In this document: one piece after another, positions 38,965-49,000 of the stretch
Layout of the letters: every line of letters begins with the position of its first letter
How positions within the stretch are numbered: position 1 is the stretch's first letter
Origin: Ottowia flava
GTDB lineage: Bacteria; Pseudomonadota; Gammaproteobacteria; Burkholderiales; Burkholderiaceae_C
Assembly (NCBI RefSeq): GCF_042680565.1
Contig: NZ_JBHUEJ010000027.1
Coordinates: 1-64,000, forward strand
Length of the DNA stretch: 64,000 nucleotides
Direction: 5' to 3'
The notes under the pieces: generated by a model
Databases searched by the model: none
What the model saw: the letters and a program-made list of their open reading frames with translations, nothing else
What the model was told of the DNA's origin: nothing
Position numbers and translations under genes: made by a program

Positions 38965-41118
38965 GCGGCGCTTGCGCAGCACGGCCTGCACCGTCTGCGC
39001 GACGTTCTCGGGCGTGAAGCCGAAGAACTCGAACAGTTGCGGCGCCGGGGCCGACTCGCCAAAGCGGTCGATGCCGACCACGGCGGCGCAGCCGTACTTC
39101 CACCAGCCATCGGTCACGCCCATTTCCACCGCGATGCGCGGCAGGCCGGCGGGCAGCACGGCTTTCTTGTACTTCTCGTCCTGGCGGTCGAAAGCCGTGT
39201 TGCTCGGCATCGAGACTACGCGGACAGCTATCTTTTGCGAAGCAAGCAGTTCTTGCGCCTTGAGCGCCAGCTGCACTTCGGAGCCGGTGGCAATGATCAC
39301 CGCCTGCGTCTTGCTGCGCAGGCCCAGGTCGGCCGGCTCGCTCAGCACGTAGGCACCGCGGCTGATGTCGCCCAGGTCGCGCTTGGGCGCGTAAGGCAGG
39401 TTCTGGCGACTCAGCAGCAGGGCGGTGGGGCGCTCGCGGCTTTCCAGGGCGACGGCCCAGGCGATGGCGGTTTCGGCCGTGTCGGCGGGGCGCCAGACGT
39501 CCAGGCCGGGGATCAGGCGCAGGCTGGCGGCGTGTTCCACGCTCTGGTGCGTGGGGCCGTCTTCGCCCAGGCCGATGCTGTCGTGCGTGAACACGTGGAT
39601 CACGCGCTGTTTCATCAACGCCGCCATGCGGATGGCGTTGCGGCTGTAGTCGCTGAAGGTCAGGAAGGTGCCGCCGTACGGGATGTAGCCACCATGCAGC
39701 GCGATGCCATTCATGATCGCGGCCATGCCAAATTCGCGCACGCCGTAGTTGATGTGAAAGCGCGCCGAAATGGCCGGCGCGGCGGCGCGCGCATCGACCG
39801 CGGGCAGGGGGGCCGCACCGCTGTTGCCGGCCTCGTCTTCCTGGCCCAGGCCGTTGGTGGCGCGCTCCAGCTGCGTGGCGCGCTCGGGCTTGGACTCGGG
39901 CAGGACCACGCTGCCGTCGTCGTTGAAGCGCAGCGGCGTGGTGAACGAGGTGTTCGTCAGGTTGGAGCCGGTCAGGTCCGCGCTGCCGCCGATCAGCTCG
40001 GGCAGGTCGGCGGTGAAGGCTTCCAGCGCGATCTGGCTGGCCTTGCGGCTGGCCACGGTTTCGCCTTTTTCGTGGGCGCGCACGGCGGCGTCGACCGCCA
40101 CCTGGGCGAAGTTCTTGGGCAGCTCACCCGCCATGCGGCGCAGGAAGTCGGCGGCCAGCGCCGGGTGGGCTTTGGCATAGGCGGCAAAGCGCCGGTCCCA
40201 GCTTTGCTCGGCCTGCGCGCCAGCGGCCTTGGCGTCCCAGTCGGCATAGACCGTGTCGGGGATCTCGAACGGGCCGTAGGGCCAGCCCAGCGCTTCGCGC
40301 GTCAGGGCAATCTCGGTGGCGCCCAGCGGCTCGCCGTGGGCCTTGGCCGTGTCCTGGCGGTTGGGGCTGCCCTTGCCGATGTGGGTCTTGCAGATGATCA
40401 GCGTGGGGCGGTCGCCGCTTTGTTTGGCCTGGCCGATGGCGCGGTCCACCGCGTCCACGTCGTGGCCGTCGATGGGGCCGATCACGTCCCACTGGTAGGA
40501 CTCGAAGCGCTGTGCCACGTTGTCGACAAACCAGGGTGCTACCTTGCCGTCAATGCTGATGCCGTTGTCGTCGTACAGGGCGATCAGCTTGTTCAATTTC
40601 CAGGCGCCGGCCAGCGAACAGGCTTCGTGGCTGATGCCTTCCATCAGGCAGCCGTCGCCCAGGAACACGTAGGTGTGGTGGTCGACGATGGCGTGGCCGG
40701 GTTGGTTGAATTCGGCCGCCAGCAGCTTCTCGGCCAGCGCCATGCCCACCGCGTTGGTGATGCCCTGGCCCAACGGGCCGGTGGTGGTCTCGACGCCGGG
40801 AGTGATGCCCCATTCCGGGTGGCCCGCGGTCTTGCTGTGCAGCTGACGGAAGCTCTTCAGCTCCTGCATCGGCAGGTCGTAGCCGCTCAGGTGCAGCAGC
40901 GCGTACAGCAGCATCGAGCCGTGGCCGTTGGACAGCACGAAGCGGTCACGGTCTGCCCAGTGCGGATTGACGGGGTTGTGCTTGAGGTGACGGCCCCACA
41001 GCGCCACGGCCATGTCGGCCATGCCCATGGGAGCGCCGGGGTGACCGGAATTGGCTTGCTGGACAGCGTCCATCGCGAGGGCGCGGATGGCGTTGGCCAT
41101 GAGGGTAGGAGTGGGCAT
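38962..41118 (-). CDS. tkt: Transketolase
   Basis: This thiamine-diphosphate enzyme transfers two-carbon units in the pentose phosphate pathway. The product has 718 residues; about 660-670 is usual. The thiamine site GDGCLMEGISHEA and the H-rich NSGHPGAPMGMA are intact. An extra stretch (RATQLERATNGLGQEDEAGNSGAAPLPAVDARAAAP, about 395-430, split over the variable region) accounts for much of the added length. The start at 41118 is used; MANAIRALAMD at 41100 is equally plausible. Minus-strand codons AAGATAGCTGTC near 39220 resemble the repeat core, but the protein is not lengthened there. Confidence 0.96.
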   Translation of the reverse strand: MPTPTLMANAIRALAMDAVQQANSGHPGAPMGMADMAVALWGRHLKHNPVNPHWADRDRFVLSNGHGSMLLYALLHLSGYDLPMQELKSFRQLHSKTAGHPEWGITPGVETTTGPLGQGITNAVGMALAEKLLAAEFNQPGHAIVDHHTYVFLGDGCLMEGISHEACSLAGAWKLNKLIALYDDNGISIDGKVAPWFVDNVAQRFESYQWDVIGPIDGHDVDAVDRAIGQAKQSGDRPTLIICKTHIGKGSPNRQDTAKAHGEPLGATEIALTREALGWPYGPFEIPDTVYADWDAKAAGAQAEQSWDRRFAAYAKAHPALAADFLRRMAGELPKNFAQVAVDAAVRAHEKGETVASRKASQIALEAFTADLPELIGGSADLTGSNLTNTSFTTPLRFNDDGSVVLPESKPERATQLERATNGLGQEDEAGNSGAAPLPAVDARAAAPAISARFHINYGVREFGMAAIMNGIALHGGYIPYGGTFLTFSDYSRNAIRMAALMKQRVIHVFTHDSIGLGEDGPTHQSVEHAASLRLIPGLDVWRPADTAETAIAWAVALESRERPTALLLSRQNLPYAPKRDLGDISRGAYVLSEPADLGLRSKTQAVIIATGSEVQLALKAQELLASQKIAVRVVSMPSNTAFDRQDEKYKKAVLPAGLPRIAVEMGVTDGWWKYGCAAVVGIDRFGESAPAPQLFEFFGFTPENVAQTVQAVLRKRR

Positions 41119-41212
41119 GGCGAAAGCGGGGCGGGTAGGCGAAAACCCCTGATTTTATCGGCCCCGCCCGTACCGTCAGCTGACGCGGGCCGATGCCCTG
41201 CGGGCGGCGCCG

Positions 41213-41662
41213 TCAGCGGCCCAGCACGGCCGCGGCCACCGTCAGCACGCCGAGCGCCAGGTTGAGCATGACCAGCCGGCGGATGCGGTCCAGCGTCTGC
41301 CCCGCCAGCGGCCATGCGCTGGCCGCGCAATGCTGGCGCAGGCGCGGCAGCAGGCGCCCGTGGATGAAGGCGTAGACGACCGCCATGACCAGGCCAATCG
41401 TCAGCATGGCGTGCCAGCCCCAGGGCGCGTGCGCCATGCCGGTCTGCGCCAGCATGGCCAGCCCGGTCAACAGCACCATCGGTACTGCCACCGCCATGGC
41501 CCGCAGAAAGCGCGTCAGCGCCGCCGCCATCAGCGGCAGCCGCTGTGGCGGCGCCAGTGTGTGCACGGCGGCCGTGCGCAGGCAGAAGTGCGCGAAGAAC
41601 ATGCCACCGACCCAGGCCATGGCCGCCAGCAGATGGAGCAGAAGCAGAACGGATCGCCACAT
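41213..41662 (-). CDS. CopD-like four-helix membrane protein
   Basis: The product has 149 residues with four membrane helices. HLLAAMAWVGGMFFAHFCLR in the first helix and GWHAMLTIGLVMAVVYAF in the third resemble CopD/DUF2214-type membrane proteins that may bind haem or copper. The function is unproven. The ATG at 41662 is chosen so that helix 1 starts at the N-terminus. Confidence 0.78.
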   Translation of the reverse strand: MWRSVLLLLHLLAAMAWVGGMFFAHFCLRTAAVHTLAPPQRLPLMAAALTRFLRAMAVAVPMVLLTGLAMLAQTGMAHAPWGWHAMLTIGLVMAVVYAFIHGRLLPRLRQHCAASAWPLAGQTLDRIRRLVMLNLALGVLTVAAAVLGR

Positions 41663-41823
41663 GGTCGGTGCAGGGGTCGGTGAAAGGATGGGACGGGCGT
41701 GGCGTGGAAAATGCGGCCACCTTTCCATACTACAGTTGCGCCCATGCATGGCCTGATCTGCCCCGTGGGCGCGCCCCGCCGCCTTTTGCCCCTGCGATGC
41801 GCCACCGCCGTGGAGGCTGGCGC

Positions 41824-42636
41824 GTGAGGCTGCACGGTGCCCCCGCGGCCGAGCCCGCGGGTCGGGTTCGCGCGCTGATCCTGGCCGCTGGCCGCGGCGA
41901 GCGCATGCGCCCGCTGACCGACAGCTGTCCCAAGCCCTTGCTGCGCGTGCGCGGCCGGCCGCTGCTGCAGTGGTGGGTGGACGCGCTGGCGCGCGGCGGC
42001 GTGCACGACATCGTCGTCAACACCGCCTGGTTGGGGGAGCAGATTGAGGGTTATTTCTCGGTCCAGCCCTACGGGGTATTGCGCGAACAGCTATCAAATG
42101 TAGAGCAAAAAGATGTACTCACAAGCGTGCGCTGCTCGCATGAAGGGCGCGATTTCGGCTATGCGCTGGAAACGGCCGGCGGCATCGTGCGTGCGCTGCC
42201 CTGGCTGGCGCCGCAGCCGCAGGACGTGTTCTGGGTCGTGGCGGGCGATATCTTTGCGCCCGACTTTGTGATCAGCGACGAAGCCGTGCAGCGGTTTGCC
42301 GACAGTGGCCGCCTGGCCCACCTGTGGCTGGTGCCGAACCCGCCGCACAACCTGAAGGGCGACTTCGCCATCGCGCCGGACGGCCTGGCGCTGAACGATG
42401 CGCCCGACGGCGCCGTGCGCCACACCTTCAGCACCGTGGGGCTGTACCGGCGCGCGCTGTTTGAGGCGCCCTGGTGCGACATCATCGACGGCAACCCGCA
42501 GGGCACGGCCGCGCCGCTGGCGCCTCTGCTGCGCCGCGCGATCGGCGCCGGCCAGGTGAGCGCCGAGCTCTACACCGGCGCCTGGACGGACGTGGGCACG
42601 CCCGAGCGTCTGGCGCAGCTCAACGCATCGGACTGA
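41824..42636 (+). CDS. MurU-like sugar-1-phosphate nucleotidyltransferase
   Basis: The product has 270 residues. The nucleotide-binding signature is LILAAGRGERMRPLTDSCPK near the N-terminus, with PLLQWWVDALARGGV and the metal site WVVAGDIFAPDF. It probably makes UDP-MurNAc or a related nucleotide sugar in cell-wall recycling. The GTG at 41824 has GGAGG at ideal spacing; the frame is open from 41545. Residues about 85-99 (LREQLSNVEQKDVLT) are extra relative to relatives and coincide with a family A repeat. The usual partner kinase AmgK is not adjacent. Confidence 0.88.
   Translation: MRLHGAPAAEPAGRVRALILAAGRGERMRPLTDSCPKPLLRVRGRPLLQWWVDALARGGVHDIVVNTAWLGEQIEGYFSVQPYGVLREQLSNVEQKDVLTSVRCSHEGRDFGYALETAGGIVRALPWLAPQPQDVFWVVAGDIFAPDFVISDEAVQRFADSGRLAHLWLVPNPPHNLKGDFAIAPDGLALNDAPDGAVRHTFSTVGLYRRALFEAPWCDIIDGNPQGTAAPLAPLLRRAIGAGQVSAELYTGAWTDVGTPERLAQLNASD
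42076..42119 (+). repeat. Family A repeat inside the MurU-like gene
   Basis: GTATTGCGCGAACAGCTATC followed by AATGTAGAGCA matches the right half of the element. It is read in frame and adds about 15 residues between beta-strand blocks. Confidence 0.75.
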
Positions 42637-42663
42637 CCCTGCCCGCACGCTGCGCAGGGGCCA

Positions 42664-43518
42664 TCAGTTGGCGGGTTTGGTGTCGCCCAGCCAGTCGAGC
42701 AGCGAGAGCAGGCGCGGCTGCGTGCCGATCTCAAAGCCCTTCAGGCCGATGGCGCCCAGCGCCTTGCCGCCCGCTTCGGTTTGCGACAGTGCAACCAGTT
42801 CAACGCCGAGCTGCTGCACCTGCTGCGGCGTGACGCGGCTGCCGGCGATCAGCGGCAGGTACGGCTGCGGCGTGCTGGTGTGGATCACGCGCAGCTTTTC
42901 CTTCTTGAGCTTGCCCGCCACGCCGGAATACGAGGCGATGCCGCCCACGTGCGACAGCCCATTCTGGATGGCGAACGGAATCGCGCCCTGCTCGCGCACG
43001 TAGGTCACTTCTTCGGGGTTCACGCCCATCTTGCGGTCGCGCATCTCGGCCAGGCAGAACTTGGTCATGTAGGCCACGCGCTCGGGCATGATCACGCGCT
43101 TGTCTTTCAGGTCGTCCAGCGTCTTGAACGGGCTGTCTTCCTTGACGATCAGCAGGCAGTGGCCGTCGGGCTGGGTGGTGGTCACGGCGCTGAAGCCGTA
43201 GTCGCGCACGCCGCGTGCCGGGTAGTCGCTGGGCCGCGCCAGCACCATGTCGAACCTGCCCGCCTTCATGCCTTCTTCGAGCAGGCGGAAGTCGCGCACG
43301 TAGCGCACATTCACCTTCTGGGCCAGCACGCGCTCCATCACCTCGATCATCGGCTTGTATTTGATGGCCATCTGCTCGTCGGTCACCGCCGAGCCACCGC
43401 CCGACGTGCCTTCGCTGACGGCAAACAGCAAATCGGCGCGCGCGGCCGGCAGCAGCCCGCCCATCGTGGCCAAGGCCAGCACAAAGCCAGGACGGATCAG
43501 ACAGAAAGGCAGCTGCAT
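42664..43518 (-). CDS. PhnD-like periplasmic substrate-binding protein
   Basis: The product has 284 residues. A signal peptide (MQLPFCLIRPGFVLALATMGG...AARA) precedes a type II periplasmic-binding fold with SEGTSGGGSAVTDEQM, KRVIMPERVAYMTKFCLAEM and AIQNGLSHVGGIASYSG. The family binds phosphonate, phosphite or phosphate, or serves signalling. No ABC permease or ATPase is adjacent, so it may be a sensor partner or use distant subunits. AGGATT precedes the ATG at 43518. Confidence 0.8.
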   Translation of the reverse strand: MQLPFCLIRPGFVLALATMGGLLPAARADLLFAVSEGTSGGGSAVTDEQMAIKYKPMIEVMERVLAQKVNVRYVRDFRLLEEGMKAGRFDMVLARPSDYPARGVRDYGFSAVTTTQPDGHCLLIVKEDSPFKTLDDLKDKRVIMPERVAYMTKFCLAEMRDRKMGVNPEEVTYVREQGAIPFAIQNGLSHVGGIASYSGVAGKLKKEKLRVIHTSTPQPYLPLIAGSRVTPQQVQQLGVELVALSQTEAGGKALGAIGLKGFEIGTQPRLLSLLDWLGDTKPAN

Positions 43519-43633
43519 CGGGAATCCTGTAGGAAAAAGCGGGACTATTTCACAAAATTGTGACGAAATATACAACGTTGTGCCTAAATTCACATGGACG
43601 CCGGCGACTTGACGTTGGTGAGAAGATGCGGGC

Positions 43634-45043
43634 ATGACGCTTGCCTCTTCCCCGCCTGCTCAAGCACCCTCTTACGCGGACCGCCGCGCCCGCCTGGCTG
43701 CACAACTCGGCCCCGATGCCATCGCCATCGTCCCCACCGCGCCGGTGCAGCAGCGCAACCGCGACAGCGATTTCCCCTACCGCGCCGACAGCTACTTTCA
43801 TTACCTGACCGGCTTTGCTGAGCCCAACGCCTGGCTGGTGCTGACCGGCGACGGCCGCAGCACGCTGTTCTGTCAGCCGAAAGACCTGGAGCGCGAGATC
43901 TGGGACGGCATCCGCCTGGGCCCTGAGGCCGCACCCGCCGCGCTGGGCGTGGACGAAGCGTTTTCGGTTGACGAACTGGCCACGCGCCTGCCCCAGCTGC
44001 TGGAAAACAAGGCAGTCGTCTGGTACCCGTTTGCCACGCACCCGGGGCTGGAAACGCGCATCGACGGCTGGCTGAACAAGGTCCGCGCCCGTGTGCGCTA
44101 CGGCGCGTTGGCGCCCGACACCCAACGCGACCTGTGCGCGCTGCTGGACGAAATGCGCCTGGTGAAAGATGCGTATGAGCAGGATGTGATGCGCCGCGCC
44201 TCGCAGATCAGCGCGCGCGCCCACGTGCGCGCCATGCAGCGCAGCGCTGCCATGCTGCGCGCCGCGCAGGACGTGCGCGAGTACCACCTCGACGCCGAGC
44301 TGCTGCACGAATTCCGCGAGCACGGGTCGCAATTTCCCGCCTACACCAGCATCGTCGCGGCCGGTGCCAACGCCTGCGTGCTGCACTACCGCGCCGACGT
44401 CGCGCCCATCCGCGATGGCGAGCTGGTGCTGATCGACGCGGGCTGCGAACTCGACGGCTACGCCAGCGACATCACGCGCACATTCCCTGCCAACGGCCGC
44501 TTCACCGGCCCGCAGCGCCAGCTGTACGAGCTGGTGCTGGCCAGCCAGGACGCCGCCGTCGCTGCCACCCGCGCCGGCGCGCGCTTCAACGACCCGCACG
44601 ACGCCACGGTGCGCGTGTTGACACAGGGCTTGCTGGACTTGGGGCTGATCGACAAGGCCAAGCACCCGACGCTGGATGACGCCATCGCCGCGCGGGGCTA
44701 TTTCCCGTACTACATGCACCGCACCAGCCACTGGTTGGGCATGGACGTGCACGACTGCGGCAGCTACGTGGAGCCCAGCGAAGTCGGCCAGATCAGCGAG
44801 CGCAAGGACCCGCTCTCCGGCGAGCTGATCAAGGACCGCCCCAGCCGCATCCTGCGCCCCGGCATGGTGCTGACGATCGAGCCCGGCCTGTACGTGCGCC
44901 CGGCCGACAACGTGCCCGAAGCCTTCTGGAACATCGGCATCCGCATCGAAGACGACGCGGTGGTCACCGACACCGGCTGCGAGCTGATCACGCGCGGCGT
45001 GCCGGTCGCGCCCGATGAGATCGAAGCGCTGATGCGCGGATGA
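43634..45043 (+). CDS. pepP: Xaa-Pro aminopeptidase
   Basis: The product has 469 residues with an AMP_N domain (RDSDFPYRADSYFHYLTGF) and a pita-bread M24 domain. The metal ligands lie in LIDAGCELDGYASDITRTFP, HRTSHWLGMDVHD and TIEPGLYV. It removes N-terminal residues ahead of proline in the cytoplasm. The stop overlaps the MOSC gene start by four bases. It is divergent from the PhnD-like gene. Confidence 0.95.
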   Translation: MTLASSPPAQAPSYADRRARLAAQLGPDAIAIVPTAPVQQRNRDSDFPYRADSYFHYLTGFAEPNAWLVLTGDGRSTLFCQPKDLEREIWDGIRLGPEAAPAALGVDEAFSVDELATRLPQLLENKAVVWYPFATHPGLETRIDGWLNKVRARVRYGALAPDTQRDLCALLDEMRLVKDAYEQDVMRRASQISARAHVRAMQRSAAMLRAAQDVREYHLDAELLHEFREHGSQFPAYTSIVAAGANACVLHYRADVAPIRDGELVLIDAGCELDGYASDITRTFPANGRFTGPQRQLYELVLASQDAAVAATRAGARFNDPHDATVRVLTQGLLDLGLIDKAKHPTLDDAIAARGYFPYYMHRTSHWLGMDVHDCGSYVEPSEVGQISERKDPLSGELIKDRPSRILRPGMVLTIEPGLYVRPADNVPEAFWNIGIRIEDDAVVTDTGCELITRGVPVAPDEIEALMRG

Positions 45044-45645
45044 GCGGCCGCCCGGCCGCGCGCCTGCGCTCCGTCAACGTCGGGCGCACCGCGAAACTGT
45101 CCGTCGCAGGTGGCCGCACGGTGCTGAGCGGCATCCGCAAGCAAGCCGTGACCGGGCCGGTCGCCGCACAGCCGCTGGGCCTGGCTGGCGATGAACAGGC
45201 CGACCTCAGCATCCACGGCGGTCTGACCAAGGCGGTGTACGCCTACCCGGCAGAGCACCTGCCCTTCTGGCAGGCCGAGCGTCGGGATCGCGGCGTCAGC
45301 CTGTTCGACGAGCCGTTGCCGCCCGGCTTCATGGGCGAGAACCTCACGCTGGAAGGCCTGCTGGAGTCCGACGTGTGGGTGGGCGACACGCTGCGCTTCG
45401 ATGGCTCGGCGTGCGTGCTGCGCGTCACGGCGCCGCGCGAGCCCTGCGGCAAATTCACTGCCGTGATGGGTTTCGCGCAGGCCGCCCAGGTCATGGTGCG
45501 CACGGCGCGCTGTGGGTTTTACCTGGCGGTGGACACGCCGGGGGAGCTGTGCGCGGGCATGGCGATCCGCGTCGAGCCGGGCAGCCGCGGCTTGTCGATC
45601 CCGGACGCCATCCACGCCAAATGGGCGCGGCATCGCAACGGATAG
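45040..45645 (+). CDS. MOSC-domain protein, YiiM-like
   Basis: The product has 201 residues. GLAGDEQADLSIHGGLTKAVYAYP, FMGENLTLEG and the invariant cysteine in PREPCGKF are MOSC signatures. YiiM-type proteins use the molybdenum cofactor to reduce N-hydroxylated compounds. moaC is elsewhere in the window. Overlap with pepP (ATGA) indicates co-translation. Confidence 0.92.
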   Translation: MSGRPAARLRSVNVGRTAKLSVAGGRTVLSGIRKQAVTGPVAAQPLGLAGDEQADLSIHGGLTKAVYAYPAEHLPFWQAERRDRGVSLFDEPLPPGFMGENLTLEGLLESDVWVGDTLRFDGSACVLRVTAPREPCGKFTAVMGFAQAAQVMVRTARCGFYLAVDTPGELCAGMAIRVEPGSRGLSIPDAIHAKWARHRNG

Positions 45646-45710
45646 CCAAAACTGCCCCTGGCGCTGATGCAGAAAGCGCTGACAGCTATGGTTTTGGTAG
45701 TTTCTGGTGC
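45646..45710 (+). repeat. Family A repeat 3' of MOSC gene
   Basis: It starts at the stop codon and reads CCAAAACTGCCCCTGGCGCT, GAAAGCGCTGACAGCTATGG and TTTTGGTAGT, in gene orientation. Confidence 0.82.
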
Positions 45711-45751
45711 ACGATGTGTCGGTGCGGCGGTGTGCACGGGCCGAAGAAGGC

Positions 45752-45806
45752 GTTTCAGTCTTGAAGTGGCGCCAGGTAAGCGCGAGCAGCTCCTGAAATA
45801 GAAGCA
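45752..45806 (+). repeat. Second family A repeat 3' of MOSC gene
   Basis: It reads TTTCAGTCTTGAAGTGGCGCC, split, with AAGCGCGAGCAGCTCC and AAATAGAAGCA. It lies in direct tandem with the previous copy, about 40 bases away. Confidence 0.7.
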
Positions 45807-46096
45807 TTGGTGCCCGGTCGCAGGGGCCGCGCGTTGGGCCCCGTCCGCCAGGCGTCGGGCCAAGGTCGCCGCGTGCTGGCTGGATTCGGTCGGCGCGCTC
45901 CGCCGGAGCGCAGGTGCCGCGCCGGCGAACCTCAACGCAAAGTACGCGCGCAGGTGCGGCTGCGCGCGGGTACTGAAGTTTAATCCAAAAGATATATTAA
46001 ATGTGCGATTAGCCCACTAAAACTGTTCCTTATGACTTACTACATAGGGTTTCCACCGCATAATGAAGTATTAAATCGAACTATTGAGGAAGCGGG

Positions 46097-49000
46097 ATGG
46101 ATAGGAGAGGGGCTCTGGCGCCATGGCGTGCGCTGGCAACTGGGAGTACCAGGAATGCGGCGGTGGCCGCCGTGGCGGGCTGGTGCCTGCTGGGGGCAAC
46201 TGCACAGGCGGCGGCGCAGTCAGCAGACCTTGTTTTGGCCAAACAGGTCGTGTCACCCGATCCGGTCAAGGCGGGCGGGATCGCCACGATCGCGCTCACG
46301 GTTGAAAACAACGGCCCCGACACGGCCAGCAACGTGGTGCTCACGGACCTGCTGCCCGTCGGTGCGGTCTTTGAGAGCATGGTGGCGAGCGACGGCGGCA
46401 CCTGCACCACGGCCGCACCGTTCCAGTGCAACTGGCCGACGCTGGCTTACAAGGGACAGCGCACCGTCACGCTGAAACTGCGTATTCCGGCCAAAGGGGT
46501 GTACGACAACGCGGCGTCCGTGAGTGCGTCCACGAATGACCCGAACAACGGCAACAACGGCCTCATTCGTCGCATCACGGCGGTGGCGGCCGCGGATCTG
46601 ACTTTGGCGGCCAACAGTTCCGCCGCTGCGGGCGCACCCGCCGGCACCCCCTACACCTACGCGCTGACGGCCAGCAACAATGGCCCCGACGCCCTGCCTG
46701 CGGGAGAGCAGCCGCGGGTCACGTTCGCGGTGCCCTCGGGCACGGCGGTGACAGCCCGCCCCACCGGCACGGGCTGGGACTGCACACCTGCGACCGGCTA
46801 CCCCATAGCCAACCCGACCAGCGCCACCACCATCACCTGCGCACGCAGCGGTGGCAGCGACGCGCTGAGCAGCGGAGCCGCATGGCCCGCGATCTCGGTG
46901 CCCACCGTGGCCAACCATTCGGGCACGGTGACCGCCAGCTTCGGCGTCACCTCCACCTTCCCGGACGGCGACGACCTGAACAACACAGCCCTGGTCAACA
47001 GCAGCTTCGCCGGCGGCAGCGATCTGGCGATCGGCAAGACCGTTTCGCCGAGCGGCACGGTGGCCATCAACACAGCGGTCGCATTCACCCTGACGCCGCG
47101 CCTCGTCGCCGGCATGTCGCCCAGCGACGTGGTGGTCACGGACACGCTGCCGCCCGGGTTGACCTACGTGTCACACAGCGCGCCAGCACCGTGGGCCTGC
47201 ACCTTCACCGCGCCGACCCTGAGCTGCACCTACCCGGGCGCCTGGCCGGGCAGGCCAGGTGATGCCATGCCGGCCATCACCCTGACCGCCAACGTCGGTC
47301 TGGGGGCGCAGCCGAACGTCGCCCACGTCGGATTCCCGTCGGGCAACGCCCAGATCGACCCGGTGCCGGGCAACAACAGCTCGAGCACCGTGACGGTCAC
47401 CGGCAGCAACACGTCCGATCTGCGGCCGACCAAGACCGCAAGCAAATCGCCCGTGCTTGTGGGTGAGGCTTACAACTTCACGGTAACCGTGCGCAACCAC
47501 GGCCCGGTACCGGCGCGTGCCGGCCAAAAAGTGCAGGTGGTCGAAAGTTTGCCGCCCGGCATGACGCTGACCGCCTTGCCCACGGGGACAGGCTGGTCCT
47601 GCCTGCCCGCCACGGGCTACCCGATGGTGGGGCCCGCGACCCTCGCCTGCGAGCGCACGCTGGCAGCCGATCAGGCGGTCAATACCAACTTCCCGCCGAT
47701 CACCTTCCCTGTGGTCAACACAGCCACCGGGCCACTGGTCAATGGTGTCTGCAACTGGCTGACCGGACCCGGCCCGGATGACCCCGACAACAACTGCACC
47801 AACGCCACAGTGTGGTCCACGGAGGGCGTCAACCAGGCCGACCTGCGCATCGCCAAGACCGTGAACACGGCCACCGCGGTGGTCGGCGACGAGCTGACCT
47901 ACACGCTCACGGTCACCAACGCCGGCCCCGGCGCCTCCACCGACGTGAAGGTGCGCGACGTGCTCGACAACCTACTGAATCCGAACGGGCTGGTCAGCGC
48001 CGCGGTGACCACCGGCACGGGCACCTGCAGCCCGGCTGGCCCGACCAACGGCAATGCGACGGTCACCTGCACGCTGCCCACGCTGGCGGCTGGCGGCACC
48101 GCGGTCGTCACGATTCGGGTCAAGGCGGGCAACACAGGCTCCACCGTGCTGGCGCGCACCAACGTCGCCACGGTGAGCTCGACCCAGGTGGTGGATCCCG
48201 ACCCCAGCAGCAACACCAGCAACACCGTGACCACCGACGTCGCGCCGCGTGTCGACATGACGGTGAGCAAGTCCGTCACCCCTAAGCCGGTGCGCGTGGG
48301 TGAGCCGATGGTGTGGGTCATCACTGCGCTCAACAGCGGGCCCTCGGCGGCCGCCAACGTGCGCGTCACCGACGCCATGCCGGCCCACGCCGCATTCATC
48401 TCCGCCACGGCCTCGGACAGCGGCAGCTGCACCCTGCCGGACGTCGGAGCCACCAGCGGCACGATCGACTGCCGATGGGCGGCGGACGTTGCCAGCAAGA
48501 CGCAGCGCACGGTGACGGTGCGTTTGCGCCCGCTTGCTGAAGCTGTCGGCACCACCATCACCAACACCGTCGCCGTTGCCACCGACACGCCGGAGACCAA
48601 CGCCAGCAACAACACCGCGAGCGCTTCCGTGAACGTTGTGCCGGCGGAGCTGGACTTGCTGGTCCACAAGACCGACAGCGTGGACCCAGTACCGCTGGGC
48701 AGCGAGACCGAATACACCGTCACGGTGACGAACGTCGGCCCCTCGTTCGGCACGCAACTGGTCGTCACCGACACCTTTCCCAATGCAGGAGCGAGTGCGC
48801 GCTTCAGCTACCAGGGCGGGCTGAGCGCGACGGTGGCGGGCGCACCCCTGACGGCGCCCGACTGCACCGAACCTGCCGTGGGCGCCACCAGCGGCGCACT
48901 GGTGTGCCGCTTCCCCTCGATCGAGCCGGGCGCGGCCAAGGAGGTGGTGCTCAGGTACCGCATGCGCGCCGAAAGCATCGTCCAGCCGGGCGCCTACTCA

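Larger units (their letters stand above)
45646..46096. other. Intergenic region with two repeats and AT-rich promoter
   Basis: There are 451 bases without a gene. Two family A repeats (45646-45710, 45752-45806) are followed by GC-rich sequence. An AT-rich stretch (about 45975-46080, including GATATATTAAATGTG) is probably the promoter of the DUF11 gene. Confidence 0.6.

Noticed and set aside
39215..39250. Family A core inside tkt (AAGATAGCTGTC on the minus strand)
   Set aside because: The encoded residues fit the normal transketolase alignment with no added length, so chance or conversion cannot be separated from insertion.
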